DNA of 64,000 bases from JAFGHJ01 sp964606065 (GTDB lineage Bacteria > Hydrothermota > UBA3072), in assembly GCA_964606065.1 (NCBI GenBank), contig CAZSEX010000001.1, positions 1 to 64,000 of the forward strand. Direction: 5' to 3'. Under the pieces are notes generated by a model. That model was given only the letters and a program-made list of their open reading frames with translations, did not search any database and was not told the origin of the DNA. This document shows positions 27,863-35,641 of the stretch, in pieces (the stretch's first letter is position 1; each line of letters begins with the position of its first letter). The translations under genes and the position numbers were made by a program.

Positions 27863-29356
27863 ATGGAATATAAAAAGAAATTTAATAAGGATAAAACTAA
27901 GGTTACAATAAAAATGTACGGAGAAAACGATTTATGGGATTTAGGTGTTAAGGAGTGGGTACAAAGTAAAACATTTAAAGTTGTTAATGCATTAGATGTT
28001 TATAAAAAAATAAAAGAAGGAAAACCAATAGATATTAGCGGAAGATATGTGGAAGGTTTTTCTCTTTCTGAGTATAGAAAAATATATAATATTAATCCAA
28101 ATGAATTTGTTCCTCTTAGAGAATTCAATGCAGTAGGAACTTTCTTTGAAGTGGGAGAAGACGGAATTATTTCTTTCTTATTAGCTCAATTTATTAATAA
28201 GGCTGTTTCTTTTCAACGTGCAAGTTTTGGGAATGGAGCAACAACATTCGCAGGAGCCGATTTTGCCGGAGTAGAGGAAATAGACTTTAAGTATGCTCAG
28301 TTTGGTAATGGTTATAAAAACTTTAATCAAATAACATTTAAATCCGGGAAAGTGGAGTTTTCGCTGGCCCGATTCGGGACTGGAGGCATTAGTTTTATAA
28401 AAACTACATTTGGCAACTGTAGTGTTAGTTTCGAGGGAACAAGATTTAAAGAAGGAGACATAACATTTAGAGGATCCTCTGTAGGATTTTGGGGAATAAC
28501 CTTTGAGGGAAGTACCTTCGGAGAAAGCAATCTATTGTTTTCTCCGGCTACGATAGGTAGGCATGGACTCAACTTAAAAGATACAAGAGGTTCAGGGATA
28601 TGGTACTTAGGTCTAAAATCTCATCTAATTGATTTATCGTCTGCAAATATAAAAGGTTCTATTGATTTTTATCCTTATCTTGCTCCGTTCGAAATACCAG
28701 GTCTTACAGGAATATTAATCGGATTACCAGAAGAAAAAGTTAACATAGAAGAATTGAGAGTCATAAATACAAAATGTACAGGCAAAATATATTTGGACTA
28801 TGATGAATTTGGATTAGAGAACTCAATTAAAAAGCAAAATACAACCCATAAAGAAAAAGCAGAACAATTTCGACTGTTTAAAGAGAATCTTCGTAGTCTT
28901 GGGCAATATGATGATGAAGATAAAGCTTACTACTGGTTTAAATATTATCAAATACGAGCAGAGAAAGCATTTAGAAAAGGCGATTCTCTATGTAATAAAA
29001 TTAAAAAGTCGCTTATCTACGGTTTCAAATGGTCGTTTTTCGAAAAAATGGGAAAATATGGTACTAGCCCTCGAAATGTAGGCGTAAGTATGATTACGGT
29101 TTGGTTGATATGGACTTTGATTTACCTTTGGAAGTTTTACTTAATCGGAATGAAAAGGCATAATCTAGGTTCTTTAAATTTAATAAATAAACTTGGGCTT
29201 TCAATGTATCACAGCGCAATTACATTTCTTACGATTGGTTATGGAGATATATATCCTATGGGAAGTCTTAGGCTCTGGTCAAGCATAGAAGGATTTCTCG
29301 GTTTATTCCTTATGGCATACTTCACAATTTCATTTGCAAGGAAGGTTTTGAGATAA
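27863..29356 (+). CDS. Two-helix potassium channel with N-terminal pentapeptide-like beta-helix
   Basis: 497 residues. Residues about 95-240 form repeated F-x-x-A-x-F-G-x-G-x-x-x-F units, a pentapeptide-type right-handed beta-helix. A helical linker (YDDEDKAYYWFKYYQIRAEKA) follows, then a membrane helix (about 405-427), pore loop with the K+ selectivity filter TIGYGD (457-462) and a second helix (IEGFLGLFLMAYFTISFA). Beta-helix plus channel proteins are known, but their ligand is not. The gene lacks a ribosome site and is followed 17 bases later by a HEPN-like gene. Confidence 0.83.
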   Translation: MEYKKKFNKDKTKVTIKMYGENDLWDLGVKEWVQSKTFKVVNALDVYKKIKEGKPIDISGRYVEGFSLSEYRKIYNINPNEFVPLREFNAVGTFFEVGEDGIISFLLAQFINKAVSFQRASFGNGATTFAGADFAGVEEIDFKYAQFGNGYKNFNQITFKSGKVEFSLARFGTGGISFIKTTFGNCSVSFEGTRFKEGDITFRGSSVGFWGITFEGSTFGESNLLFSPATIGRHGLNLKDTRGSGIWYLGLKSHLIDLSSANIKGSIDFYPYLAPFEIPGLTGILIGLPEEKVNIEELRVINTKCTGKIYLDYDEFGLENSIKKQNTTHKEKAEQFRLFKENLRSLGQYDDEDKAYYWFKYYQIRAEKAFRKGDSLCNKIKKSLIYGFKWSFFEKMGKYGTSPRNVGVSMITVWLIWTLIYLWKFYLIGMKRHNLGSLNLINKLGLSMYHSAITFLTIGYGDIYPMGSLRLWSSIEGFLGLFLMAYFTISFARKVLR

Positions 29357-29373
29357 ATAAGGATTAGAAACAA

Positions 29374-29973
29374 ATGGATAGACCAAAATATTTAAACGAC
29401 TGGGAAAAGTATAAGGATGATTTAAAAGTTTGGAGGAGATTTTGGGCTCTTTGGGAACTTAGGCGAAAATGGAAATGGGCAGATTCTTTTTACCAGGAAG
29501 CGCATAGAATAGAGGAAAATACCGAGGATATAGTCGAACCTAAATGTTGGACTTTATTTCCTGGACCAGGTTATATGAGATTATGTTTATGGATTGCTTT
29601 ACTAAAAAGCGTCCACGAAGGCATAACAGTAGGATTGGATTCCTACGATACACCTGACTCTGAGAAGGTTGATATATCAGAAGTGCTTCCTCGAGTACCT
29701 AAAAATATTACCAAATTTCCTTACATAAAATTAAGTGGTTTTAAAGACTTTCGTAATGCAATTTTTCACTGCCAGTGGTCACCTACCTTGAGCAAATTTA
29801 AACTTGATAGTGACACTACTAACGAAATTGAAAGTCTGCATAAAAAGATTGGCGAGTGGTTAGATAAGGAGTTTAAGAATTCATATAATGAGTTTAAGCA
29901 AAAGTACGATGTTCCTGATACGTGGGTTTTTACTCCAGATGGCAAAGAATTCATGCCAGAAACTTTTTATTGA
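29374..29973 (+). CDS. HEPN-like protein with RX4H motif
   Basis: 199 residues with no family I can name. The mid-protein segment KDFRNAIFHCQW contains R127-x4-H132, the RX4H catalytic arrangement of HEPN ribonucleases, in a helical context with a preceding helix rich in Trp and Leu (MRLCLWIALLKSVHEGI). Its start is 17 bases behind the channel stop, so the two are co-transcribed. A HEPN RNase coupled to an ion channel would be a plausible toxin/effector pair (inference). The motif alone is short, so confidence in the fold is moderate. Confidence 0.5.
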   Translation: MDRPKYLNDWEKYKDDLKVWRRFWALWELRRKWKWADSFYQEAHRIEENTEDIVEPKCWTLFPGPGYMRLCLWIALLKSVHEGITVGLDSYDTPDSEKVDISEVLPRVPKNITKFPYIKLSGFKDFRNAIFHCQWSPTLSKFKLDSDTTNEIESLHKKIGEWLDKEFKNSYNEFKQKYDVPDTWVFTPDGKEFMPETFY

Positions 29974-30002
29974 TCGTAATGAGAAGATTAAATCTTTTTA
30001 AA

Positions 30003-30036
30003 AAAAATGATAAAATTCAAAAATAAAGAACAGATT
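30003..30036. repeat. Right copy of 34-bp direct repeat
   Basis: 33 of 34 bases match 27825-27858; lies 60 bases before the NUDIX gene. Confidence 0.8.
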
Positions 30037-30095
30037 CAAAGATTAATTAATCAAACTGAAGATCATCGGGAAACCAAAGAGACTAAGCGAAGATA

Positions 30096-30542
30096 ATGAG
30101 ACAACCATTCCAGGTTTTAGTTATTCCCTTCCGTCATACTTCTACCGGATTTGAGTTTGCCGTGCTTAAAAGAAAAGATGAGAATTACTGGCAGTTTGTG
30201 GCTGGAGGTGGAGAAAATTTAGAGACAATTATTGAAGCTGCCCGGCGTGAGACTCAAGAGGAAATTGGAATTACAGGAGAATTGTTGAAGCTCGATTCCA
30301 TGTCGAATATACCTAAGAATTGTTTTGCGGAATCGGAATCATGGGATAAAAATATTGATAAAATTCCCGAACACTGTTTCGCTATCGACGCTACCAATTT
30401 AGAAATAACACTCTCGTTAGAACATACCCAAATAAAATGGGTTTCTTATGAAGAAGCTTGTAATCTGCTTAAGTGGGACAGCAATCGTAAAGCCTTACAC
30501 GAACTAAATAATAAATTAAAAAACAACAAAAAAATACAATAA
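30096..30542 (+). CDS. NUDIX hydrolase (NudB/dATP pyrophosphohydrolase-like)
   Basis: 148 residues. The NUDIX box G-x5-E-x7-R-E-T-Q-E-E-I-G-I is complete (GGGENLETIIEAARRETQEE), so it should bind Mg2+ and hydrolyse a nucleoside diphosphate derivative. The start QPFQVLVIPFR and the later HTQIKWVSYEEA resemble NudB-like enzymes that remove dihydroneopterin triphosphate or dATP pyrophosphate. Substrate is inferred only from overall similarity. No clear ribosome site; the upstream 34-bp repeat may supply expression signals. Confidence 0.8.
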   Translation: MRQPFQVLVIPFRHTSTGFEFAVLKRKDENYWQFVAGGGENLETIIEAARRETQEEIGITGELLKLDSMSNIPKNCFAESESWDKNIDKIPEHCFAIDATNLEITLSLEHTQIKWVSYEEACNLLKWDSNRKALHELNNKLKNNKKIQ

Positions 30543-30544
30543 AA

Positions 30545-30598
30545 CATACCAACCCTTATATCTTAAGTATACTCACAATTAAGAGAAACATCAAGGGG
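30545..30598 (-). repeat. Promoter/ribosome-site cassette, copy A (orphan, antisense to NUDIX gene)
   Basis: On the minus strand: TTGATG (30589-30594), 17-base spacer, TATACT (30566-30571), a weakened ribosome site (AAGGG) and ATG at 30547. No gene follows; it reads antisense into the 3' end of the NUDIX gene. Copies B and C at 32907-32960 and 35154-35207 drive real genes. Confidence 0.75.
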
Positions 30599-30605
30599 AA
30601 AATGC

Positions 30606-30746
30606 GTCTTGCGTCAGGCGTCGTGAGTCAAAACAGCTCACGGCTTACAGCCGACTGCTAACGGCTTTTAAACTAACGTATCTACTCTCACATTTTTTAA
30701 AATGTCTTGTCCGAGAGCCGTAAGCGGTCAGCTGATAGCTGATTTT
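30606..30746. repeat. About 140-bp intergenic repeat, copy 1
   Basis: Begins GTCTTGCGTCAGGCGTCGTG and is closely matched over its length by 35265-35405, with a few substitutions and a short indel; a truncated third copy (about 45 bases) is at 32967-33003. It contains inverted words (AGCCGTAAGC, GCTCACGGCTTACAGCC). The remaining bases to 30842 are GTGTTCTTTGTG-type repeats with no gene. Confidence 0.78.
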
Positions 30747-30842
30747 CTCGTGCAAATCTGTGGCTATTATTAAGGGTATAGTGTTTAGGGTATAGGGTAT
30801 AGTAAAAACAAAAATCTTTGTGTTCTTTGTGAAAATTAGTTT

Positions 30843-31736
30843 TTATTCAATAATTTCCAAAAATATAGATTCTATCCAACCACATTTACAAGCACTGCTA
30901 TCTCTGCTCTGATAATCGTATACAAACTTGGCGTTAGCGTCCATGGTAACGAACCACCAAAGATTTTGAGATTTATCCTGAAATTTTGCATAGACTGTAC
31001 CTGTACCGCCTTTTGCCAACTTGGCAATAATGTTACCATATAAAGGCTTATTATCAAAATCATCATATGGTCCATTATACTTATTATTTACTTCCGGAGA
31101 CATTCGCAGACAGGTACTGTCAGATTTTACATGAAAATTTTTTTGGGGGATTCTTTCGTAGTTATCCGGAAAATCAGTCCATTTAAAAAACTCATATATT
31201 TTAGATTCTATATATTTTAGTCTGTTGCCTTTAAATCCCGGCGAAAGGACCTTTATACTGCCCAATTCGCTATCACAACATAAACCAAATACAACTACGA
31301 AAGTATAATTTGCTCCATTAGTAGAGTCGACTAAAATTTTAGCTATATCTCCTCCAAGAACTGCACCTATTTTAAATTTATCAATACAATTCTCCCACAA
31401 AATACATAATCTTTCCTCTCCTGCGCCAGCACCATTATAAATGAGATCATTATTCCCATCATTCGTGAAATCAAGTAACTTATATTTCATTGGGAGCCAC
31501 TCAGAATATTCTGGGTGAAGAACAGTTTCAAATGTATAGGCATATTCAGGAGAAATTTCGAGAATATTTCTTATAGAGTCGAATTTTTCGATACTCATCT
31601 CAGGCAAACTATCGAAAGCAATCTGGTTATATTCATGAAATAATATTTCAGGAATCTCTTTCTTAGCCTCAACAGCAAAAATAGGGAAGGAGGAAAATAA
31701 AAGAATAATAAAAATGGGTTTTTCAACTATCTTCAT
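30843..31736 (-). CDS. Secreted protein of unknown function with C-terminal SH3-like domain
   Basis: 297 residues. Signal peptide (PIFIILLFSSFPIFAVEA). The middle holds an FG-GAP-like turn (DFTNDGNNDLIYNG). Residues about 200-297 (LRMSPEVNNKYNGPYDDFDN... WWFVTMD... CGWIES) look like a bacterial SH3 domain ending in the usual GWIE-S strand. I recognise no enzymatic motif. Promoter TTGACA (31768-31773), 16 bases, TAAGAT (31746-31751) ends nine bases before the ATG, so the leader would be only two or three bases. Confidence 0.65.
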   Translation of the reverse strand: MKIVEKPIFIILLFSSFPIFAVEAKKEIPEILFHEYNQIAFDSLPEMSIEKFDSIRNILEISPEYAYTFETVLHPEYSEWLPMKYKLLDFTNDGNNDLIYNGAGAGEERLCILWENCIDKFKIGAVLGGDIAKILVDSTNGANYTFVVVFGLCCDSELGSIKVLSPGFKGNRLKYIESKIYEFFKWTDFPDNYERIPQKNFHVKSDSTCLRMSPEVNNKYNGPYDDFDNKPLYGNIIAKLAKGGTGTVYAKFQDKSQNLWWFVTMDANAKFVYDYQSRDSSACKCGWIESIFLEIIE

Positions 31737-31911
31737 GGTATATAAATCTTACCAATTTCTAAAAACTTGTCAAGGTAGTTAGGTTTAATTAAAAACAACA
31801 ACTTTGTGTTCTTTACGAGCTTTGTGTGAGTAATCAGGTATTAGGGTTTCGGCCTTAGGTTTTAGATAAACAATTAAGATTTAGTTTGTTTTGTGTATTT
31901 CGTGGTTAACC

Positions 31912-32475
31912 CTATTTTCTCTTATGCTTATATTCACGTTTTAGCATCGAGTATACCATTGCGTCGAGGAATCTGTCTATCTTAAACATGTTCTCTCTTA
32001 GCGTTCCTTCAAATGTAAAGCCCAGTTTTTCTAATAAAGATTTTGATCTTTTGTTCTGAGGTTGAACGGTTGCCGAGACTTTATGTAAATCTATAATATC
32101 TGTTGTGTTAAATCCATAATTTAATATCTCATTTACTGCTTCAAAAGCATATCCTTTACCCCAAAACTCCGGTATAAGAGCATATCCAACCCATGTTTTA
32201 TAATTACAGAAATCCCAGCCGTTAAATCCGCAGTCTCCGATATATTGATTGCTTTCTTTTAAAGTTATTGCCCAACGTATACCTCTTTTCTCGTAGTATC
32301 TGGATTTAAGTTCCTTTAATAATTCGTCTGCTTCTTTAATATCTTTCATTTCATCCAGGTCATAATATCTTGTCACTATTTCTCTTGAGAAATTCGCGAA
32401 AAGATTTTTTGCGTCTTTATCATTGAATTCTCTTAATATCAACCGTTCTGTTTCTAATACCGGAAATTTTTTCAT
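31912..32475 (-). CDS. GNAT acetyltransferase (RimJ/RimL type)
   Basis: 188 residues. ETERLILREFNDKDAKNLF at the start, the acetyl-CoA loop region WVGYALIPEFWGKGYAFEAV, and NKRSKSLLEKLGFTFEGTLREN at the end are standard for RimJ/RimL N-acetyltransferases. The start ATG 32475 has AAGGGA six bases upstream; earlier in-frame ATGs lie inside the preceding FosA-like gene. Substrate unknown. It starts 22 bases after the FosA-like stop, forming an operon with it. Confidence 0.85.
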   Translation of the reverse strand: MKKFPVLETERLILREFNDKDAKNLFANFSREIVTRYYDLDEMKDIKEADELLKELKSRYYEKRGIRWAITLKESNQYIGDCGFNGWDFCNYKTWVGYALIPEFWGKGYAFEAVNEILNYGFNTTDIIDLHKVSATVQPQNKRSKSLLEKLGFTFEGTLRENMFKIDRFLDAMVYSMLKREYKHKRK

Positions 32476-32497
32476 TTTGTATCCCTTCATTACAAAT

Positions 32498-32908
32498 TTA
32501 CATAAACCATTCAATATCCTTGTTCCAATTTTGTTTGCCATGTTTGATTCTATCATCTAACGATGTTGAATGTATCTCTAATTTATTGCCGCTTGGGTCG
32601 AAGAAATAAAACGAATCTCCTTCCGTTTTGTTTCCCTGCCATTCTTTTGCGCCATAATTTTTTATTTTATTCTTTAAGTTATTAAAGTCTTTAGGTTCTA
32701 TGTTAAAAGCTATATGGCTGTATTCACTCGTACTTTCCTTATTCTCATCTTTTACAAGTGCTATCCAGAAGGTCCCAGCCTGAAAATACGCGCTTATTTT
32801 GGATTTCATAATTGGTTTTAATTCGAGAACATCTTTGTAAAATTTAAAAGATTTGTCTATGTCTTTTACTGATAAAGTAATATGATTTATGCCATCTATT
32901 ATTTCAAT
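32498..32908 (-). CDS. FosA-like paralogue lacking an ATG start
   Basis: The sequence is about three-quarters identical to the FosA-like protein at 22074, and the reading frame stays open and homologous upstream of the first internal ATG (32809): IDGINHITLSVKDIDKSF. At the place where the promoter cassette (copy B) offers an ATG (as in copy C), the codon is ATT 32906-32908; at the position of the paralogue's own ATG stands ATA (32900-32902). All metal ligands (His, His, Glu) are kept. Either a non-AUG start (ATT) is used or the gene is newly crippled. An ATG-based call would lose 33 residues and the first His ligand. Confidence 0.72.
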   Translation of the reverse strand: MEIIDGINHITLSVKDIDKSFKFYKDVLELKPIMKSKISAYFQAGTFWIALVKDENKESTSEYSHIAFNIEPKDFNNLKNKIKNYGAKEWQGNKTEGDSFYFFDPSGNKLEIHSTSLDDRIKHGKQNWNKDIEWFM

Positions 32909-32960
32909 ACCAACCTCCTATATCTTCAGTATACTCACAATTGAGAGAAACATCAAGGGG
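32907..32960 (-). promoter_or_regulatory. Promoter/ribosome-site cassette, copy B
   Basis: TTGATG (32951-32956), 17-base spacer containing CTCAATTGTGAG, TATACT (32928-32933) and AGGAGG (32914-32919), five bases before the ATT start of the FosA-like paralogue. Confidence 0.75.
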
Positions 32961-33053
32961 GAAATGCGTCTTGCGTCAGGCGTCGGGAGTCTCGAGTCAA
33001 AACTATACAGAAAACATTAATGTGTATAAGTGGCTAATTGTTTTTTGATAAAT

Positions 33054-33545
33054 TCATATATTTAAATCTTTTACCTCTGTTTTGAACAAAGTCATAATAT
33101 CTATTCTTATTTTTCGGGATGTATGTTTTAAGAAAAAGTAAAAAAACCAGGTATAAATTAAAGCAATAAGTGAAGCTTGATATAAAATCAGTGCTTCGGA
33201 TAATCCAGCAGCCATAAGAGTAAAGTTTACTGTCCCGGCAAGAGCAATTGCGTCGAAAGCGTTACTTATATTTTTAATAATAGAAAGAATTAGAAAGAGA
33301 GGGAAAAGAATCCCGCAGATTTTCATAAACGCAATTGGCGCATATGTTGTTTGCATGTTTTTGAGTAACTCTTCATTCATTTTGGTCTTGGATTTAAAAG
33401 AATTTGATTCTAATAAATCGACAAATTTCCTTTTGGCTTCGAATAATCTCCTTAGGCCCCAAATAGTACCAATAATTGCCGCAAATACAGGGATAAAAAT
33501 GCCAATTATATTATTAAAAACATTTACAAAATATGCTACTTGCAC
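33054..33545 (-). CDS. MotA/TolQ/ExbB-like membrane protein
   Basis: 163 residues with three or four membrane helices. A hydrophobic N-terminus (VFAAIIGTIWGLRRLF) is followed by a cytoplasmic loop, then GTVNFTLMAAGLSEALILYQASLIALIYTWFFYFF, which is the ExbB/TolQ/MotA channel pattern of a Thr/Ser-bearing helix followed by A-G-x-S-E-A-L. No TolR/ExbD partner is adjacent. Start is GTG 33545 with AGGAGG four bases before it. The usual ExbB is longer (about 210-240), so this is a short or divergent member. Confidence 0.55.
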   Translation of the reverse strand: MQVAYFVNVFNNIIGIFIPVFAAIIGTIWGLRRLFEAKRKFVDLLESNSFKSKTKMNEELLKNMQTTYAPIAFMKICGILFPLFLILSIIKNISNAFDAIALAGTVNFTLMAAGLSEALILYQASLIALIYTWFFYFFLKHTSRKIRIDIMTLFKTEVKDLNI

Positions 33546-33627
33546 CTTTCCTCCTTTTATGAATAAATTTTACTGATTTTCATCAATTATAAATTATTTA
33601 ATCTTTCGTATTCTTTTATCTTATAAT

Positions 33628-33777
33628 TCATCCCAACTCAATCTCTTCCCCGCATTCCGGGCAGATTATTTTCTTTTTCTTTCCTTTCCTTAGTTCTTCC
33701 GAAAAACCGGAGACGAGACTTGCCGTATCTCCCTTTTTCGCCTTTTCCAAAATCTCATAAATACGTTTTTTTATTGT
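33628..33777 (-). other. In-frame continuation of the TPR gene beyond its TAG stop, ending in a CPECG zinc-ribbon half
   Basis: Directly after the TAG at 33778-33780 the same frame stays open for 49 codons, begins TIKKRIYEILEKAKKG and ends KKKIICPECGEEIELG before TGA. The composition is coding-like and there is no ATG, GTG start or ribosome site for an independent gene. A nonsense mutation that cut off a C-terminal metal-binding tail, or TAG readthrough, would both explain it. Confidence 0.5.
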
Positions 33778-35097
33778 CTATTTCTTTTGCTCTATCGCTT
33801 TCTGAAGTTCTTTTATTCTTTTTTTCGCACTGCGTATTTGTTCTGTATGTTTAAGATTGGCGTACTTGATAAAATCCTCATAAGCATCAATTGCCTCTTC
33901 TTTTTCACCTGTATCTTCATATGTAATGGCCATGTTAAAATAAGTCTCGGCACTCTCTGGATCTGAATCCAAGGCTTTTTTATAATCTTCAATAGCTCGC
34001 TCATATTCGCCCATCTCTGCATATGTATTACCTCGATTACAATATGCTTCAGTAAAATTTTGGTCCAATTCTAAAGCTTTATTAAAGTTTTTAATCGCTC
34101 TTTCGTACTCACACATAATAAGATGAACATTCCCACGATCATTATATGCTCTCTTGTATTCTGGGTCTAGTGCTATTGCTTTATTAAAATCCTGAATTGC
34201 CAGTTCGTATTCACCTCTCTTATAGTGTGATATCCCACGATTATTATAAGCCATGGTATATTTCTGGTTTAAAGACAATGCTTTATTGTAATCTTCGATT
34301 GCATGTTCATAATCACCTCTTGCAGCATATGTAAGGCCTCGATTATTATATGCCTTATCGTAACCGGGATTTAACTCTATGGCTTTATTGTGATCTTTAA
34401 GAGATCGAACATAATCGTATAAAAGATAATATACATTCCCTCTGTTATTGTAAGCACTCACAAAATCCGGATCCAATTTCAATGCTTTATTGTAATCCTC
34501 AATTGCTCGTTCATGTTGTCCTTTAGTAGTATATGCGTTCCCTCGATTGTTATAAACCCAAATATCCACTGAGTTTAACTTTATTGCCTTACTGTAATAC
34601 TCTATTGCCAAATCAATACTACCAATATTTTGATAAGAAAGACCTATATTATAGAACAACTTACTTTTCCCCTTATCCTTCATACATCCGCTATACTCTA
34701 AAGCTTTCTTAAATATCTCAATGGATTTCAAATAATTGCACTGGGCTCCCACTGAAATCCCCTGCCCCATAAGCAAAAGTCCAAGTAGTTCATTTTTTTG
34801 AGAAGAAGGAAGATTAGAAGCTTCTCTATATAGCCGATATGATTCTTTGTATTTTTCTCTGCGGAAAGAAGAATCAGCCTTTTCAACTTTAGCTCTTATT
34901 GATTCATCTTTTGAAACATGTTCTGCGATGCCATCCCGAAAAGTTTGTAGATTTTTCTCCAGTCCCATTATTTTCTTATCTAATAATTCTTGATTCTTAA
35001 GGATTTTATTTGTGTCTTTTTTAGAAGGTGCTATAAGACCAAAATATATTGTAATTATTAATGCAACTACGCCAACTATACCAAAGACTATAGCCAT
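33778..35097 (-). CDS. Membrane-anchored TPR protein
   Basis: 439 residues. One N-terminal membrane helix (IVFGIVGVVALIITIYFGLI), a coiled-coil-like stretch (about 27-60), then around nine TPR units (AYNNRGNVYY, AIEDYNKALKLDPDF repeated) to residue 420. Likely a scaffold facing one side of the membrane. The start at ATG 35097 lacks a good ribosome site; an 11-codon upstream frame (35121-35156) behind a strong ribosome site may couple translation. The frame continues beyond the TAG stop (see 33628-33777). Confidence 0.75.
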   Translation of the reverse strand: MAIVFGIVGVVALIITIYFGLIAPSKKDTNKILKNQELLDKKIMGLEKNLQTFRDGIAEHVSKDESIRAKVEKADSSFRREKYKESYRLYREASNLPSSQKNELLGLLLMGQGISVGAQCNYLKSIEIFKKALEYSGCMKDKGKSKLFYNIGLSYQNIGSIDLAIEYYSKAIKLNSVDIWVYNNRGNAYTTKGQHERAIEDYNKALKLDPDFVSAYNNRGNVYYLLYDYVRSLKDHNKAIELNPGYDKAYNNRGLTYAARGDYEHAIEDYNKALSLNQKYTMAYNNRGISHYKRGEYELAIQDFNKAIALDPEYKRAYNDRGNVHLIMCEYERAIKNFNKALELDQNFTEAYCNRGNTYAEMGEYERAIEDYKKALDSDPESAETYFNMAITYEDTGEKEEAIDAYEDFIKYANLKHTEQIRSAKKRIKELQKAIEQKK

Positions 35098-35120
35098 AGC
35101 TCTATAAATAAATACCTATA

Positions 35121-35156
35121 TTAACTTCTGTCAATTTCACAAACTCGTTTTTTCAT
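35121..35156 (-). CDS. Possible 11-residue leader peptide before the TPR gene
   Basis: ATG 35156 stands five bases after AGGAGG of promoter cassette copy C and reads MKKRVCEIDRS then TAA. The TPR ATG lies 23 bases further on. Its only likely role is translational coupling, or it is a scar from the cassette having moved in front of this gene. Confidence 0.35.
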   Translation of the reverse strand: MKKRVCEIDRS

Positions 35157-35207
35157 ACCAACCTCCTATATTTTCAGTATACTAACAATTGAGAGAAATA
35201 TCAAGGG
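35154..35207 (-). promoter_or_regulatory. Promoter/ribosome-site cassette, copy C
   Basis: TTGATA (35199-35204), 17-base spacer, TATACT (35176-35181), AGGAGG (35162-35167), TTGGT, ATG (35154-35156). It is almost the same as copy B. Confidence 0.75.
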
Positions 35208-35264
35208 TTTTTTAGGTATAAAGGTTTTTGGTCTTAGGTTTTAGAAAAAACACAAAAAGGATTA

Positions 35265-35405
35265 GTCTTGCGTCAGGCGTCGTGAGTCAAAACAGCTCAC
35301 GGCTTACATCCGACTGCTAACGGCTTTTAAACTAACGTTTCTCCTCTCGCATTTTTTAAAATGCCTTTGCCGAGAGCCGGCAGCCGTAAGCGGATAGCCG
35401 ATTTC
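35265..35405. repeat. About 140-bp intergenic repeat, copy 2
   Basis: Second copy of 30606-30746. The flanks from 35208 to 35488 are GTCTTAGGTTTTAG and CTTTGTGGGCTTTGTGG words without genes. Confidence 0.75.
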
Positions 35406-35488
35406 TTCGTGTCTTTGTGGGCTTTGTGGTTCAATTACTTAAAAACAATTCGTGCTATTATTTGTTGTTAAAAAACCCAAAATCTTTG

Positions 35489-35641
35489 TTAAGTTGAGTG
35501 AACTTTTTCTTTTTTTGTTAAATGCCCGAATTTTTTTTTCAATAATTCGAGCTGTTCTTTTTCTGAAAGTTTAGATATTTTTTTTTCAGTTTCTTTTTGA
35601 AGGCGCCTTTTCATCTCAACGGCATCAAACTTCTTCTTCAC
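35489..35641 (-). CDS. Small partner (antitoxin-like) of the PIN protein
   Basis: 50 residues, start GTG 35641 with AGGAGG six bases upstream, overlapping the PIN gene's 3' end by 17 bases. It reads KKKFDAVEMKRRLQKETEKK, then SEKEQLELLKKKFGHL. The DAV-x-M-K-R-x-x-Q-x-E motif is typical of the short protein encoded after this class of PIN genes. It is probably the antitoxin, here surviving next to a broken toxin. Confidence 0.7.
   Translation of the reverse strand: MKKKFDAVEMKRRLQKETEKKISKLSEKEQLELLKKKFGHLTKKEKVHST

Noticed and set aside
30606..30746. Possible CRISPR-like or tRNA-like structure in the 140-bp repeat
   Set aside because: The inverted words are irregular, there are only two full copies far apart, and no cloverleaf or spacer-repeat pattern exists.
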